A stretch of DNA of 64,000 nt from Sistotremastrum niveocremeum HHB9708 (taxonomy: Eukaryota > Basidiomycota > Agaricomycetes > Sistotremastrales > Sistotremastraceae). The stretch covers positions 248,940 through 312,939 of the forward strand of contig KV419400.1 of the NCBI GenBank assembly GCA_001630475.1, in the 5' to 3' direction. Shown here in pieces: positions 42,616 to 54,608 of this stretch (its first letter is position 1; the number at the start of each line of letters is the position of its first letter). The notes beneath the pieces were generated by a model. It was not told the origin of the DNA and did not search any database. It worked only from the letters and a program-made list of their open reading frames with translations. The position numbers and the translations under genes were made by a program.

Positions 42616-43807
42616 TTATTTACTGGTGGCCTTATTCTTCTTTCGCGCACTACCCCCTGTTGTGTTGTCCTCGAAATCCCCAGTCTCCAGTGGTCGCTTT
42701 GACCCGCCGCTCTCTGTGGCTGTACTAGTCTCCAATATTTTCTCATACAAAGCCGATGTCTCCTTAAACTCGCCGTGCAGTATTGCTTTCTTTTGTTTAT
42801 CCGTCGGTATGAACTCCCACAAGGTCTTGATCCCGAAAACAAAATAGTTGCGCGCCTCCACGGCTGTCTCGGGTGTCTAGGATGTGTCAATACGGAACAG
42901 ACCCAAAGCGTGCAAAGCGTGTACGTACCATTACGTGGTAACACGATTTCCAGACTGCATTCGAAATATATCGGCTGACAGTGGAGTGCCACGCCTCACT
43001 GAAAGGTTCATCGTCGAAAGAAACACCAGCTTTCCGCAAAGTGTCAAAAATTTTGAGAGCGTAGTCGCAAAGATAATGTCGACTAGAATTTTTGAGGCGC
43101 GCATCCTCGAGCATTTGTTTGAGTAATATGCTTAGGGTGTGTGCCTGTCCCGACGTATGGAATACCAGAAGAAGGGCGGCGGCAAATTCTGATGACTGAA
43201 ATATTGTGAGGGGAGGGGCGCCGCTGTCGGTCGAACGCTTGACGAGTAGAAGCGTACGAAGGGTGCGATGCGTCTGGTTGGTGGTTTTTGAATCTAGAAG
43301 GGGGAAAAGCTCCGTAGCGGAGGCGACAACAAGCTTCTCGATCTTGGTGACGGAAGGTGACTGCGCGGCTTCGAGCGCTTTTGGCAACCTGGCAAGGGCG
43401 TTAGAGGATGTAGAACAGAAAGGATGATTGATTGACTCAGAGTTGAAAATCTTTACGCCCTCGGCTCCTGACCGAATGAGACATCCGATAAAGTCTTCGA
43501 CGACCTCTAGAGAGTCATCTTTTGGGGAAAAGATTTCGTCCAACAACGCCCGCGCGCGGTTCGCAAGAAGGGTTCGAAATTCCTTCTTCGAATCAGGTCT
43601 CCCGGATGGGGAGTCGATGTATTCTTTCAGCATTGAATAGATCCTGGGTCTAGCAGGATGATTCTTGGGAGAATCTTTCAACCACGAAGAAATGTTGCAT
43701 TTGTAATCCGGGTCGTCGGGAAACCATTCTTGGCCGAGGGACGTAACGAAAAAGTCGACGTCCGAGAATGGGAGTAATGGGAGTGAGGATCGTGTAGCAG
43801 GGGACAT
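42616..43807 (-). CDS. Unknown helical protein family, tandem copy 1
   Basis: I do not recognise the family. The first exon starts at 43807 with MSPATRSSLPLLPFSD. Blocks shared with copy 2 (45009-46109) are 'YKCNISSWLKDSP', 'DEIFSPKDDSLEVVEDFIGC', 'RSGAEGVKIFNSE', 'FQSSEFAAALLLVFH', 'MLEDARLK' and 'PFSEAWHSTVSRYIS'. One intron joins CYHVM to TPETAVEARNYF, the same place as in copy 2. The sequence is mainly amphipathic helix, like a HEAT or ARM type solenoid, without signal or membrane segment. Unlike copy 2 it has a C-terminal extension with a bipartite nuclear signal (KRPLETGD ... ARKKNK). The stop is TAA at 42616-42618. A 5'UTR intron precedes the ATG. It is a real gene by conservation between copies, function unknown. 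Confidence 0.8.
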
Positions 43808-44500
43808 TGTTCTGTGATTTGTTTAGCGCGCATATATAGACCAGCACTTGGGCATATGTATGCACTCACGACGGATACTGGGCTTTGTGAATGGGGGGGC
43901 AGAAATTGCGAAGAGTGGACCCGTGCTAGTCGTTCAGCCAATGACACAGATGATTTGGTGGCGAGAGCGATGAGAAAGTCACAGAGAGAAGGTTGATGGT
44001 GGGGGGAGGAAGGAAGGAGGAAATGGGGGGAGAGGAAACGTCGAAGCTTATATAGTGAAAAAACCTGTCATCGGAAGAACGCGGCTAATTTTGAACGGAG
44101 GTGACAGCTCGATGATGGGGGAGAGGTTCCGAAGATCGAGAAGTAATGAGGCCTTGAATTCGACTGTTGAAGGATTGAGAGTCGAGCAAACGCGAGTACC
44201 GAACTGAACACCGATCATTGGTCCCGCACGCATCCCTTTGGTCAGGTATTTGTTATATGCATGCCATATAAAACTTGTGCGTGTTCATTGTAGAATATGC
44301 TGCCAGCGAAGGAGGATGTCTACAAAATTCGCATTGGCATTCGAGTGCCAGTGCGGGAGGAGGACAGAGAACTCGAACGCGGAAATATCCGGATCGCTGC
44401 CAGCGCCTTCCATAAGCGCTAAGCGCTCAGCTCCGACCGCCGTTCTGTCCTGGATATATTATATATGTGCTCCTCTCGATCCATTTTTGTAGAAACAGAG
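43808..44500 (-). promoter_or_regulatory. 5'UTR intron and promoter of tandem copy 1, TATA box at 44047-44055
   Basis: On the minus strand a TATA element (CTATATAAG) lies 240 bp before the ATG. A GTGAGTGCATA donor near 43871 and a CACAG acceptor just before the ATG mark a 5'UTR intron. A C-run next to the TATA box (complement of gaaatggggggagagga) and sequence up to about 44400 are shared with the corresponding region of copy 2 (46110-46700). Confidence 0.7.
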
Positions 44501-45008
44501 TCGCGACTTTCCTTGCTCTTTCTAGTTCCTATCTGGCTCAATAAATCTCGCACTGTATTCTTTTACTAACGTGCCCATTGATATTATCCCGCTCGTCGTC
44601 CCAGCCATCATCGCTGATTTCCTTGACGTTGAAAAGTCACGCAGCGCTGCTTCATGGAAAAATACGGACTCATCTTCCACCTCTTTGCGAGATGTTGCAC
44701 ATTAATCTTCGGTCGCCGAAAACTGTTACCAAAATCAAATTCTGGACGTCGACCAATCTCAGCGCAAAGAGTTTCCGCCTTGACATCGCATGGTCATCAT
44801 TGTCGTACATGGTCCATGGGCAGAAGTTCTGTAAATCGTGCGCGGGGACTGCTATCATATTGTTTACCGAACGTACTAAATTAGTAATTACTACTATGCT
44901 ACAGTTGAATCATCTATTATTGAATCCTACACATCTTCGCTGCATTACTTTCTTATACGAGTACACGAGTCTCGGAGTCCCCAGACTTTAGCTAGAGTTC
45001 CCGATCGC
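44501..45008. other. Spacer between tandem copies
   Basis: About 500 bp downstream of copy 2 and upstream of the copy 1 promoter. Frames up to 137 codons exist but have no family features. Nothing else was recognised. Confidence 0.4.
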
Positions 45009-46109
45009 TTAGAGAGTTCCTGTTTCGCTCGCCGTGGCCAGTATCTTATTATACCAACTCAACGTCTCTTGATACGCTCCAACTCCAATAATGGCTTCCC
45101 GCTCCTTCTCTGTGATGAAATCCCACAGAGACTGAACTTGACGAACAAGATCGTCACGAGCGTTCTTGTTTTGCTCGGGCGCCTATGAGAGGTGTGAAAA
45201 GAGAACTAAACCAAATGAAAGCAATCGTGGACGTACGTAGGCACATATTTCGAAAGCTGACTGAGACACATAACGACTCACAGCCATACGCCACGCTGTA
45301 CTGAAGGGTCTCGTGCCACAAGAGATCCCCGCGTCCTGCAAAAGCTGAAAGAGTACTAGAAGATAATCTGACAGGTAAGCAGAAGTGAGCTGCTGAAGCC
45401 TTTGATCCTCCAGCATCTCAGCGAACAGCGAATTGAGGACGACCTCCTGCTGAGCGCTGTGGAATGCCGACAGCACGGCGAAAGCGAACTCGGGCGTTTC
45501 GAAGACTCTTCGTAGCTGTGGCTGCTGCGCAGCGGGGTTTTGTCGAACCTTGGCAGATAACAGTATTCGCACTGTCTCGAACGTATCGAGAGTCGTCTTG
45601 GGGTCAAGACGGGGGAAAAAATCTTTGGCCGCGACAGTTACGAGCTTCTGAATTGCGGGGGCGGACGGCGGATGCGTGTGGTTGTGAGCTTTGATCAACC
45701 TGTCTAGGGCATAAGCAGATGTAAAACGGAGGAGATGAACGATTAACTCGGAATTGAACATTTCTACACCTTCTGCACCCGTCCTGCTAATGCACCCAAC
45801 GAAGTCCTCAGCATCTTCCAAAGAATTGTCTGTCGGCGCAAACAGGTTGTTTACAAGAGATTGAGCGTGCTCGAGTAGAAGGGATCGATAGTGCTCGGCG
45901 ATGGTAGGTTTACTGGCAGGATTGTCAACATGCCGCTTGATGAATTTGAGAACTTCAGCTCGTAAGGGATTCGACCGAGGCGTTGATTCAAGCCACTTTG
46001 AAATATCGCATTGATAACTGGGGTCTTCGGGGTAATGAGTTTGGGCAAGGAAAGCAAAGGGGATCCAGTTGTCCGCTGCCGATATGGATGCGCGGGTAAG
46101 GGGCGCCAT
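45009..46109 (-). CDS. Unknown helical protein family, tandem copy 2
   Basis: This is a paralogue of the gene at 42616, on the same strand and with the same intron position (CAY joins APEQNKNARDD). It starts MAPLTRASISAADNW at 46109. The longer reading from 46307 would run through the 5'UTR intron and is rejected. Shared blocks are 'YQCDISKWLES', 'NNLFAPTDNSLEDAEDFVGC', 'RTGAEGVEMFNSE', 'FETPEFAFAVLSAFH' and 'PFSTAWRMAVSRYVS'. It ends ATASETGTL with TAA at 45009-45011, so it lacks the basic tail of copy 1. Divergence between copies is considerable, which means an old duplication kept under constraint. No known domain is visible; predicted cytosolic or nuclear. Confidence 0.8.
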
Positions 46110-46785
46110 GGGATCTGGCAAGTCATTAATCCTTGGACAGCATACATAGACGTGGCGCCATAGACCAGCATATGCACTCACGAAAAGGTGTAGTATATGC
46201 AACAAAGAAGCGGAAGAGTAACGGAGCGAAAGGGCAACGAGGATGGCAAACGCTGGGCTATTCCCAAGGGCTGATGGCAGTACCAGTGAGACTGGTGGTG
46301 ACGGCACGGACGAAGGAGGAAATGGGGGGAGAGGAAAGGTCGAGGCTTATATACAGAAAATCCTGTCCTCGGGTGAATGCGGGATTTTTCGAACAGCGAT
46401 GACATCTCGATGGTGAGAGTTTGACATGCTGGAGATCGAAGAAGAATGAGAGTCCTTCGAATTCGTCTGGTGAAGTATTCATCGTCGAGCACTCGCAAGC
46501 ATTCGTTGCGCAGGCGCGCGTAGACCAGTGATCTTGCGCAAGGGCCCTTTGATCAAATATATCCTCCCTGTACGCCATATAAGCCGAAGCCAATAGGTTG
46601 TAGATCACGCCGTCAGTGAAGGAGGTTGTCAAGAACATTCGCAGCGGGAGGATGGAGAACTTGAACGCGGACGCATCCGGACCCGACTCCCGATCAGGAA
46701 ACTAGTTTTAGACGCCGAGCTATCCATCGTTGGTCGCCGACATCGACAACGAGCTCGTCATCGACGCCCGACCTCGACTTCGAAG
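46110..46785 (-). promoter_or_regulatory. 5'UTR intron and promoter of tandem copy 2, TATA box at 46346-46353
   Basis: A minus-strand TATATAAG lies 240 bp before the ATG, at the same distance as in copy 1, with the same C-rich neighbour and the same GTGAGTGCATA 5'UTR intron donor (ending TTGCCAG before the ATG). The region also contains the promoter of the divergent mS23 gene that starts at 46786. Confidence 0.7.
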
Positions 46786-47685
46786 ATGGTGCGGCGCATC
46801 GCCTGCCAGGTCCACCGCGCAGCATCCCGCCTTCTAGCCGCCAAACTCATCCCAAATGAGCCGTCATGGCTACAGGCTGTCGTCCAGCATCCACCAATCC
46901 CTCTTCCCCCTCGCTCGACGCCCTCCCGCACTGGGTACGACACCAGACCGACACCCTCCAGAAAGCTCCGCCAGCCACCCAAGCCACGGCCTGAGGAGAT
47001 CGTCTATCTCGAAGATAAAGTCAGACGGCAGTTTTTCAGAGATCATCCATTCGAAGCTTTTCGTCCGCGGGACTTGGTTGAAAAGGGAAAGATTCGCGAC
47101 GAGCATCCTGTTAGAGGGAAAGAATGGGTGCGGCTGAGGCAGCGTGGCATACGACCTTCTTCTGAAGAGTAAGTTCTTTGTCTGTCGTCTTATTCACATT
47201 GATTTGACGAAATATTGTTTTGTTTCAGAGCCGTCCGCTTCGTCGTTAATCTGCACGAAAATCATAACATGCCTCTACCACTAGCCTACGAGACAGGCGT
47301 GGCACAATTCCAAGCTCTCCGTTCCGAATTCGAGCTCACTCGAGCCTTCGCTGCATACGAAGCAAGAACATACGGCGCACAATTCGGCCTATCTGAGAGT
47401 GAACTTCACTTCAAGAAGGAAATTGCGGCGCTGAAGACCTGGCAATACAACGTAGAGACGGACGAAGGGGCGGCGGCGGCAAGAAAGAGATGGAAGGCCA
47501 TTGCGGACAGTCCAGTTGATCCAGGAACCTGGTCGCAGGGCCAGGACTATGTGCGACTCTGGAAGAACGGCATACGTCCAGAGTACACTGCACTGGTGGC
47601 CGCTGAGCCTCCAGCGACCGATGCGACGGCCGACTTCCTTGGTGTCACCAAGAAAAGTACCCCTCAGCCAGAGGCTCAGTCCTAG
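46786..47685 (+). CDS. RSM25: Mitochondrial small ribosomal subunit protein mS23 (Rsm25)
   Basis: This is a structural protein of the mitochondrial 37S/28S small ribosomal subunit. Two exons (46786-47168, 47229-47685) give 279 residues. The start MVRRIACQVHRAASRLLAAK is the family's basic N-terminus and doubles as an import signal, followed by 'PSWLQAVVQHPPIPLPPR'. Characteristic blocks are 'YLEDKVRRQFFRDHPFEAFRP', 'WVRLRQRGIRPSSEEAVRFV' across the intron, and 'GVAQFQALRSEFELTRAFAAYEA' with 'GAQFGLSESE' in the helical C-terminal half. It ends PQPEAQS with TAG at 47683-47685. Converges with the first kinase of the array, with only 60 bp between the stops. The match of block order to fungal Rsm25 is good. 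Confidence 0.9.
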
Positions 47686-47745
47686 GACCGCGGATTGCTA
47701 GTAATATCTAATGCTGTACTATATCTCGCAACTAATGCATAAATT

Positions 47746-49724
47746 TCATTTGGAGTCCCAATGTTCGCTCTCCTTCCACAGCCTCTCCATCTTCTTCACC
47801 ACCTCCGTCATGGGCGGTCGTTCCGTCGGCTCCTCATTCCAACACTGTTTCATCACATCCTGCAAATCAGGATGGACGACAATCCCCGCTGGGATCTTTG
47901 GTGTGATCCCACGAGCAATAGCCACGATGACACTCGGCTCATTCTTCTTGTCGTAATAGGGTACTTGATCTGTCATTATCTGCATCCCGAGTTATTCTTG
48001 CGGTAGCTGAAGCTAACTGAGTAGGACGTACCTCGATAATCACATTGCCATACGCCCATATATCCGTCCATTCGGTAGGCGAAAACATCTTGTCTTCACT
48101 CGTCGCTTCAGCCATTTCACGAGCCATCCACCTTTCACGAGATCGCATGAGCGCTACACGCATATATAAAATTAACGAGATTCGCGTACCGCACTGTCGC
48201 CGAAAAAGTTGACGTGGTGAAGCTGACCGAAGCCGCGACTTCATCGATCTTCGACAACCCGAAGTCCGTCAGACATGCTTCTTCCTTGTCGTTGATCAGG
48301 ACGTTTGGCTAGCGAAAACATTAAAACTCAGTTCTAATGAAAAATGTGCCAAGTAGCTCACCCCTTTCAGATCGCCGTGAATGATCGGGGGCGAAAGAGA
48401 ATGCACTGCCCATGGTCAGTCAGGCCGACTTAAGAGAAATGGACAAGATTACGGTATTCAAGTCCCCGGGCAACTTCAGTGAGCTAACCTGTGCGTCAGA
48501 CGACCGCATACAAAGGATTAAATCGGTGGAATCTCACTAATTTCAGCTTAGTTCTGACGGTGGCACGATCTCCTAACGAAGCCAAATAATTTGAAGCGCT
48601 TCCCTTCTCATGCCATAAGGAGACCATCGAAGGAAACGTCCCAAAATTGGTGCAGATGCCACAGAGCGTGACGACGTTCGGATGATCCAGGCTCTGCCAT
48701 ACTTTGATCTCGCGGCGCAGACGCTAACAGCGATGATCAACTCGTATACAAGTATGATCGGTTAAAATCGGCGACTTACTCTCTGCAGCTTTCCCTCGTC
48801 ATCTTTGGACAACCCTAGAGAGTTACGAATGATCTTGATAGCCACCTGATGAAAGAAAGAAGTCAACGTCGATATCAAAGCGCGGCTTCCTAAGCAATAC
48901 CTTATGCGATCCCGTGCCGTCCTTCCAAATGCCTTGCCAAACATCTGAGAACCCGCCCCAGGCAAATGCCGACGACGAGGTCTTCTCGACTTGACCAGTG
49001 AGGTCGTGAAGTCTTTCAGGGTTCCTTCGACGAGTGTAAGAAGCTAGAGACGCCGAAAGGGCTGGTTCGGAGGGAATCGAGGGCTGTATTCTCAGTCAGC
49101 CTTTGCATCGATGATTCTTGGGTCCTCTGAAACATGCCTGTCTTGGTGTATATATGATTTTCAAGCATACATCGACCCCTGGCCCTGTTCGATTTCTCCA
49201 ATTCGTCAGAGGGAACCAGCCTGATGCGTATTCAGCTCAATCGAGATCGGATGAGCAAAGATCAGTCTTACCTTCAACCACATTGTTAGCGAAGACTTGA
49301 GTCATGGGTACGGTACCATCGAACCCGAAATATGAGGTAGATCCTTCGTCGTCGTCATTATGAATTGTCTGATTGACATCGATCCCGAGGCTGCGTTCTG
49401 AACGGTACTCAGCGAAGCCACAATAGATCCGACGTCGATCATCTCACCTGGTCCCCAGCCTGTAGTCTTGATACCGAACGGAAGCCTCTGATTGATTAAG
49501 ATGGCTTTATATTCTCCATCGTCCAGAACGTCGCCCGTCTCCGTTTCGATACTACTAGTCCCACGCGCAGTATCTTCCCATTGAACGTTGACCATACAGT
49601 TGACTTTGCCTTTCCATTCTGTTTTCTGACGCTGTTACAGGTGTTCAGGTTTATTTCTGTGCGTATTTAGCACAAAAATACGCACCAGCGCAATGACGTT
49701 GACCTCGAAATCAGCAATACTCAT
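47746..49724 (-). CDS. TKL-type protein kinase with unknown N-terminal domain, array member 1
   Basis: The gene encodes a non-receptor kinase of the tyrosine-kinase-like group. The N-terminus (MSIADFEVNVIALV, ATG at 49724) is followed after an intron by 'CMVNVQWEDTARG' and 'TGDVLDDG', a beta-rich domain shared with array members 2 and 4 (C2-like at best). A Pro/Ser linker leads to 'DLTGQVEK' and the glycine loop AWGGFSDVWQGIW. The Lys is in VAIKIIRN, the catalytic loop is IIHGDLKGPNVLI (HGD instead of HRD), and DFGLSKI is the activation start. 'EWTDIWAYGNVIIE' and 'ERPPMTEVVKKMERLW' close the domain; TGA is at 47746-47748. About ten introns. All catalytic residues are there. Ser/Thr specificity is likely, but the target is unknown. 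Confidence 0.87.
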
Positions 49725-50079
49725 GGTGAAGGCCAAGAGAGTATTTCAATCAGGATCCAGGGCTTGATGTCGCGCCCAAGAACTACCCAGACGGGCGATT
49801 TCAGGACGAGTGATGTAGAATCGAGATCTTGAACGGTCAGCCCTCTTTCAGGGCGCTCTTGTACGGGATCATATCGAAGACACTTCTCCACCGCACTGTG
49901 AGCCACATCAGGTCATCGGAGGCTGATAGATGTCGCCACCGAAATAGTAAGATCGTGGAATGATGGCGGCTTCCGCGTCGCGATTCAGCCGTTCCTGGGT
50001 CATGCTGATCAACTCAACTTTGATCCCGAATATCCAATAAAAGCAAGTAAATCCAAGTAATATTGCTATGGGTGACATT

Positions 50080-52016
50080 CTACCAGTTCTCAGATTCGGC
50101 CCATAATCTACTCATTTGCTGCGCGATCTCGGTCATGCTGGGCCGTTCACTGGGCTCCCGAATCCAACATCGTTCCATGACATCTTGTAATTCTGGACGA
50201 ATTGAAACGCCGTCGGGAATTTTGGGCGCTTTGCCACTGGCAATGGAAACCAGGACGCTGGGCTCATTTTTCTTGTCGTAGTATGGGACCTGTCCCGAAA
50301 TAATCTATGACGAAAATAGTAAGTACTGAGAATGTTCGACTAGCGTTCGGTCGAACCTCAAGAATAACACAGCCGTAGGCCCATATATCTGTCCACACCG
50401 TCGGCAGGAAAAAGACATCATCGCTGACAGCCTCGGCCATTTCTCGTGCCATCCACCTGCGCAAACGCGTTAGTATTTTATTATTCATTGAGCTAAGCGA
50501 GCATACCTGACGGTGGCTGAAAAGGAAGACGTGCTAAAAGTGGAAGAAGAGGCGACCTCGTCAATCTTGGACAACCCAAAATCGGTCAAGCAAGCCTCCT
50601 CAGCATCGTTCACCAAGACGTTCGCGCCTTTCAGGTCTCCGTGAACTATTTGGGGAGAAACCGCGTGTACTATAGAAAAATTAGCATATAGATCACCCAA
50701 GGACCGAAACGGGACTCAAACGCACGATATTCAATTCCTCTTGCTACTTCTGTCAGCTAATGCGATAGACATAATTCAGCTAGAAGTTGACGTATATGAG
50801 CTCCTACTCACAAGTTTGACTTTGACTCGAAGTGTAGCTCTGTTACCTAGAGACTCTAAATACTTGGCCGCATTCCCTCGCTCATGCCATGCAGACACCA
50901 TAGATGGGAACGGTCCAAGATCGGTACAAATTCCTGACAACTTGACAACATTGGGATGGTCAAGGCTTTGCCACACTCTGATCTCGCGACGGAGTCGCTG
51001 TGAAGGCGTCAGTTTCTAAGCGAGCTGAAGATTATACAACAAACTCTACGCAATTTATCTTCCTCTTCCTTCGGAAGGTTGAGGGAACTATGCAGAATCT
51101 TGATAGCAACCTGATGATCCAACACATGAGATGATTTTCGAGATGTGCTCCATGAATGAAGTCTACTGACCTTGCGTGTTCCTTGAGTATCCGTCCATTC
51201 TCCGACCCAGACATCGGAAAATCCACCCCAAGCGAAGGCGGTCGAACCAATCTTGACAACCTGTCCTGTCAAGTCTTGCAGTTGCTCGGGGTTTCTACGA
51301 CCCGAATACGAGGACAGCGTGTTGGAGAGCTGTGGCTCGGGGACTCGTTCAGGCTCAAAGGGTCGACGTCAGTTTATTCGATGGGCTGGAATTATTGTAG
51401 CGCACCTGGATTGGAGAAAATACCGCTCTGACACAAATCTCAATTCCGTGCCTTTCTGGATGGAAATCGTTGCTGAGGGGAAACCAGTCTGGCAAAAATA
51501 ACGCGTGAGTATGATGGGTACAAGCACCTTTGCTGCGACCAACCCTCCACGATGCCACTGTCAAATACCTGGTGCATAGGGGCTTTTCCAACGTAATGTA
51601 TCGTCTCCTTCGTCCCTTCGTCGTCGTCATAATCGATGGTCTGCATGACTTTCAAATCAAGTTGGCGATCTAGAAGGTTCATCATGGCGTCAGCCCAGCA
51701 GTTTCCTATTGCCAGGATCAGAGATACCTCTATTCCAGCGATTCAGCCTGATTGCAAACTTCAGCGTCTTGTTGATTGGAATAGCCTGGCTTCCACTACC
51801 ATCATCCAAGATGTCGCCGCTTTCGGTGTCGATGTCTCCAACACCGCGAGCAGTATCCTCCCAGCCGACGCTGACGGTGCAATAGAATTTTCCTTTCCAT
51901 CCCTCATTCTGTCTCTATCGTCCAGGCGCGTGAGGATATAGTTTTACAGCTTTGAACTCCTTTAGCCTCACCACGGCAATCAGGGTGACGTCAAATCTTG
52001 CTTCCGTTACGCTCAT
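50080..52016 (-). CDS. TKL-type protein kinase, array member 2
   Basis: This is a close paralogue of member 1. The start MSVTEARFDVTLIAV at 52016 precedes an intron. The N-terminal domain has 'VGWEDTARGVGDIDTESGDILDDG' (51800-51860), aligned with member 1, then a charged strand-rich stretch (51450-51690). The kinase domain has AWGGFSDVWVGEWTD, VAIKILHSS, 'VWQSLDHPNVVKLSGICTDLG', IVHGDLKGANVLV, DFGLSKID and 'VWTDIWAYGCVILE'. The end is 'QMSRLWAESENW', with TAG at 50080-50082. Only 63-65% or so of the span is coding because of many small introns. It appears intact. The distance to member 1 is 355 bp, which must hold its promoterless 3' flank and the promoter of member 1. Confidence 0.87.
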
Positions 52017-52340
52017 TCTTGGCTCTGGAAATTTGAGGTTCGTGTACGATGGTGTATGCAATATTCTTTTGCAGAGTTCAAGGGTACCCAGTTATCACAT
52101 ATTAGCAGATGATCGATGAGTGATCGAACTTGAACAGAATTGAACGCAGTTTGAAGATAAGCGCTGGCGGCCCGGGGCTTTTTTGCGAAGTGATGTAAAG
52201 AAAGTAAATGTAAAAACACAGATACAACATATGGCCAGCAGGACAATCTATCCACGTAAAAAAAGGCCATTTTCAACCCTTATTCGATATGCAGATGGCG
52301 CTGACGAGGTTTCCAAAGTAGACTGTCGTCTGGACAAGGG

Positions 52341-54409
52341 TCAGGCTATTTGATCAATTAAGGAATCAGAGTCGCAATCTCCCTCGAGTAGAATGGAACG
52401 ACGGCGCCTGAGCCTTTTCAGGTCCGTGACCAGATCTTTGGCGGTTGTACGCTTATCCGCGTCCACACAGCAGCACTGACTCCTTATTCTACGCAGCTGT
52501 GGATGCACTGGGGCGTCATCTGGAAATTGCGGTGCTTGGCCGTCTGCTAGAGCTTTAAAGATAGCAGGTTCCATGCTAATTTTCGAGAAAGGAGGCAGAT
52601 TCGCTAATATCTTTGAAAGAAACAAATCAATACGTCGTTGATAAATCTGGATTTCTTATGACATGCCTCGATCATAAAGGCCCCATACGACCAGATATCC
52701 GCGGAAGAAGTGGGCGTGAAAGATTTGTCTTGGCTCAGGGCGGCAGCATATTCTGGAGCCAACCACCTGGGACGGAAGACTCAGAAATATGTCAGGGCTG
52801 GAAACGCGAGAAACCCTTGCCTAGCTGTAAACCCCGGAGATTCAGTGACTGTGATAGAGGCCACTGAAGCTTCGTCTATCCGTATCTTGGATAATCCAAA
52901 GTCTATGATCGCGGCTTTCCCATTATCTTGAATGACGATGTTGGCCTGCGAAGTCTAAATTCTTCGTAGTAATTAAGCGATAAGTTTGAACATACCGCCT
53001 TGAGATCTCCATGAACGACCGATTTGGAATGCACTGATTCAATCAGCAAAGACTTCGATGAGACAACTTTTAACGCTCACAATACGCAAGACCCTTCGCA
53101 GTGTCCAACAGCTGATTTCGGCGCCATCAGCATTCTGCAATGAGAGTCACTTCAGCAACTCACAATCTCGAGCTTCCGAAACAGATCCACCGGATTATTT
53201 GGATCATTGGCAAATTGTTTCGCGTTACCCTTTACAAACCACCGAGATATCATGGCAGGAAGAGGGCCGTAATCTTGGGAAATCCCTAGTAGCTGAGCGA
53301 CATTCGGATGACGCAAAGACTTCCATATATCTATCTCTTTCTGCAGACGCTACGAGCACAATGAGATCCATATGCTTTCAAGTCCGCTACGAAAAGGAAT
53401 ACCTTTCGCACTACACTCAATTTTTCAGATTCTTCAGTCGCTTTATTGAGCCTTATGACTTTGATTGCAACGGCCTGCAGGTTCATTCAGCATTGATAGC
53501 GTTGCTATACGAATGCATCATCTCACCAGCTCGGTTGGTTGCCATCTTCCTTGCCATATGTCGGAGAAGCCGCCATTCACTGACGGATATCTATCTTCTA
53601 CATGAATTTGTCCGGTCAGATCGTTGAGACTCGAAGTCTGTTGAGGTGGTGGTGGTGGTGGACGCGGACGAAGCGTGCAGTTACTTCGCGACGATCCAGG
53701 GCTCGACGACGGGGAAGGCAGTGACGTCTCAGAATATAGGGTTGACGGAGGGGACTGATACGAAGAATCCTCTGATTCCAGGTCGTGCTTCACGGCTATG
53801 GCTATGCGAATTTTGTACGCATGATCCTCCTTGGAGCTAGCTTGTGGCCTAGCACCATTAGAGAGCTTCAGAGTATACCATCCTGCTCACTCGATTAGCG
53901 AACGTATGTGACATGATGAGCATGGGATAAATACTAGGTTGTGAAGACTTCTTTACTTGATAGACCCGTTTCAAGCCAATCTTCCCTTCGAATACAAATA
54001 TCTCAGACTGATGAGTATTAGTCACTCGCATTAGCAGCTCCTCATCTGACAACATCAATCCAGAACCCAATCATTAGCTTATCTGAAGGACTCACCACGC
54101 CATGCTGATTCCGATAGTCGTATTGCGCCTTTGACTTCTGTGAGGATTTGATATTGTTGGTCTTTTCCTCGCTGCAGTCTCGAAGAACCGACGACTATCT
54201 TCGGCAGTTCGCAGCAAACGTCCTTGAATGGATCATGTATAACACATTTAATATCTCCTAACCAGGGACCATCGTTGCGAGACTAGGTAGTAGGGTTGAT
54301 GAATACTTCACGAGGTGCAAAGGACGCGGCATACCAGACGAGAAATTGTGATATCGAGGTTCCTAGGATTCAAGCGGGAGTCGAGCTTGGACAAGGGACT
54401 CAGGGACAT
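52341..54409 (-). CDS. TKL-type protein kinase, divergent array member 3
   Basis: This member keeps the architecture but is the most diverged. The start MSLSPLSKLDSRLNPRN (54409) leads to DITISRL, which joins after a 49-bp intron to SRNDGPWLGDIKCVIHDPF, probably the same N-terminal domain without the WEDTARG signature. A long Ser/Pro linker (about 53640-53770, with PPPPPPQQ) comes before 'DLTGQIHVEDRYPSVNGGFSDIWQGRW'. The Lys is in VAIKVIRLN, then 'LRHPNVAQLLGISQDYG', VVHGDLKA joined to ANIVIQDNGKAAIIDFGLSKI. 'SADIWSYGAFMIE' is present. The C-terminus is shorter and ends 'CDSDSLIDQIA' at 52341. The catalytic residues are intact, so I do not call it a pseudogene; rapid divergence suggests a new role. 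Confidence 0.78.
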
Positions 54410-54608
54410 TTCTCGAAAGCCTTGCTCTGCACTGGCAACGTCAGGAGAAAGGTCAGCTTGAGGCTGAGCATTCTCTCCCAATGAAGGAAGTAATGTCTCA
54501 GGTTGTTAACATGAATTTGAATTTACGATATTGATTAGCACAGGAAAGGGTGCGAAACACAACAAAACAAGGCTGAAGGCAATATGTCGCATACTACAAA
54601 CAAATGGA

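Noticed and set aside
46110-46307. N-terminal extension of tandem copy 2 to an ATG at 46307
   Set aside because: It reads through the 5'UTR intron that is shared with copy 1; the aligned start is MAPLTRAS at 46109.
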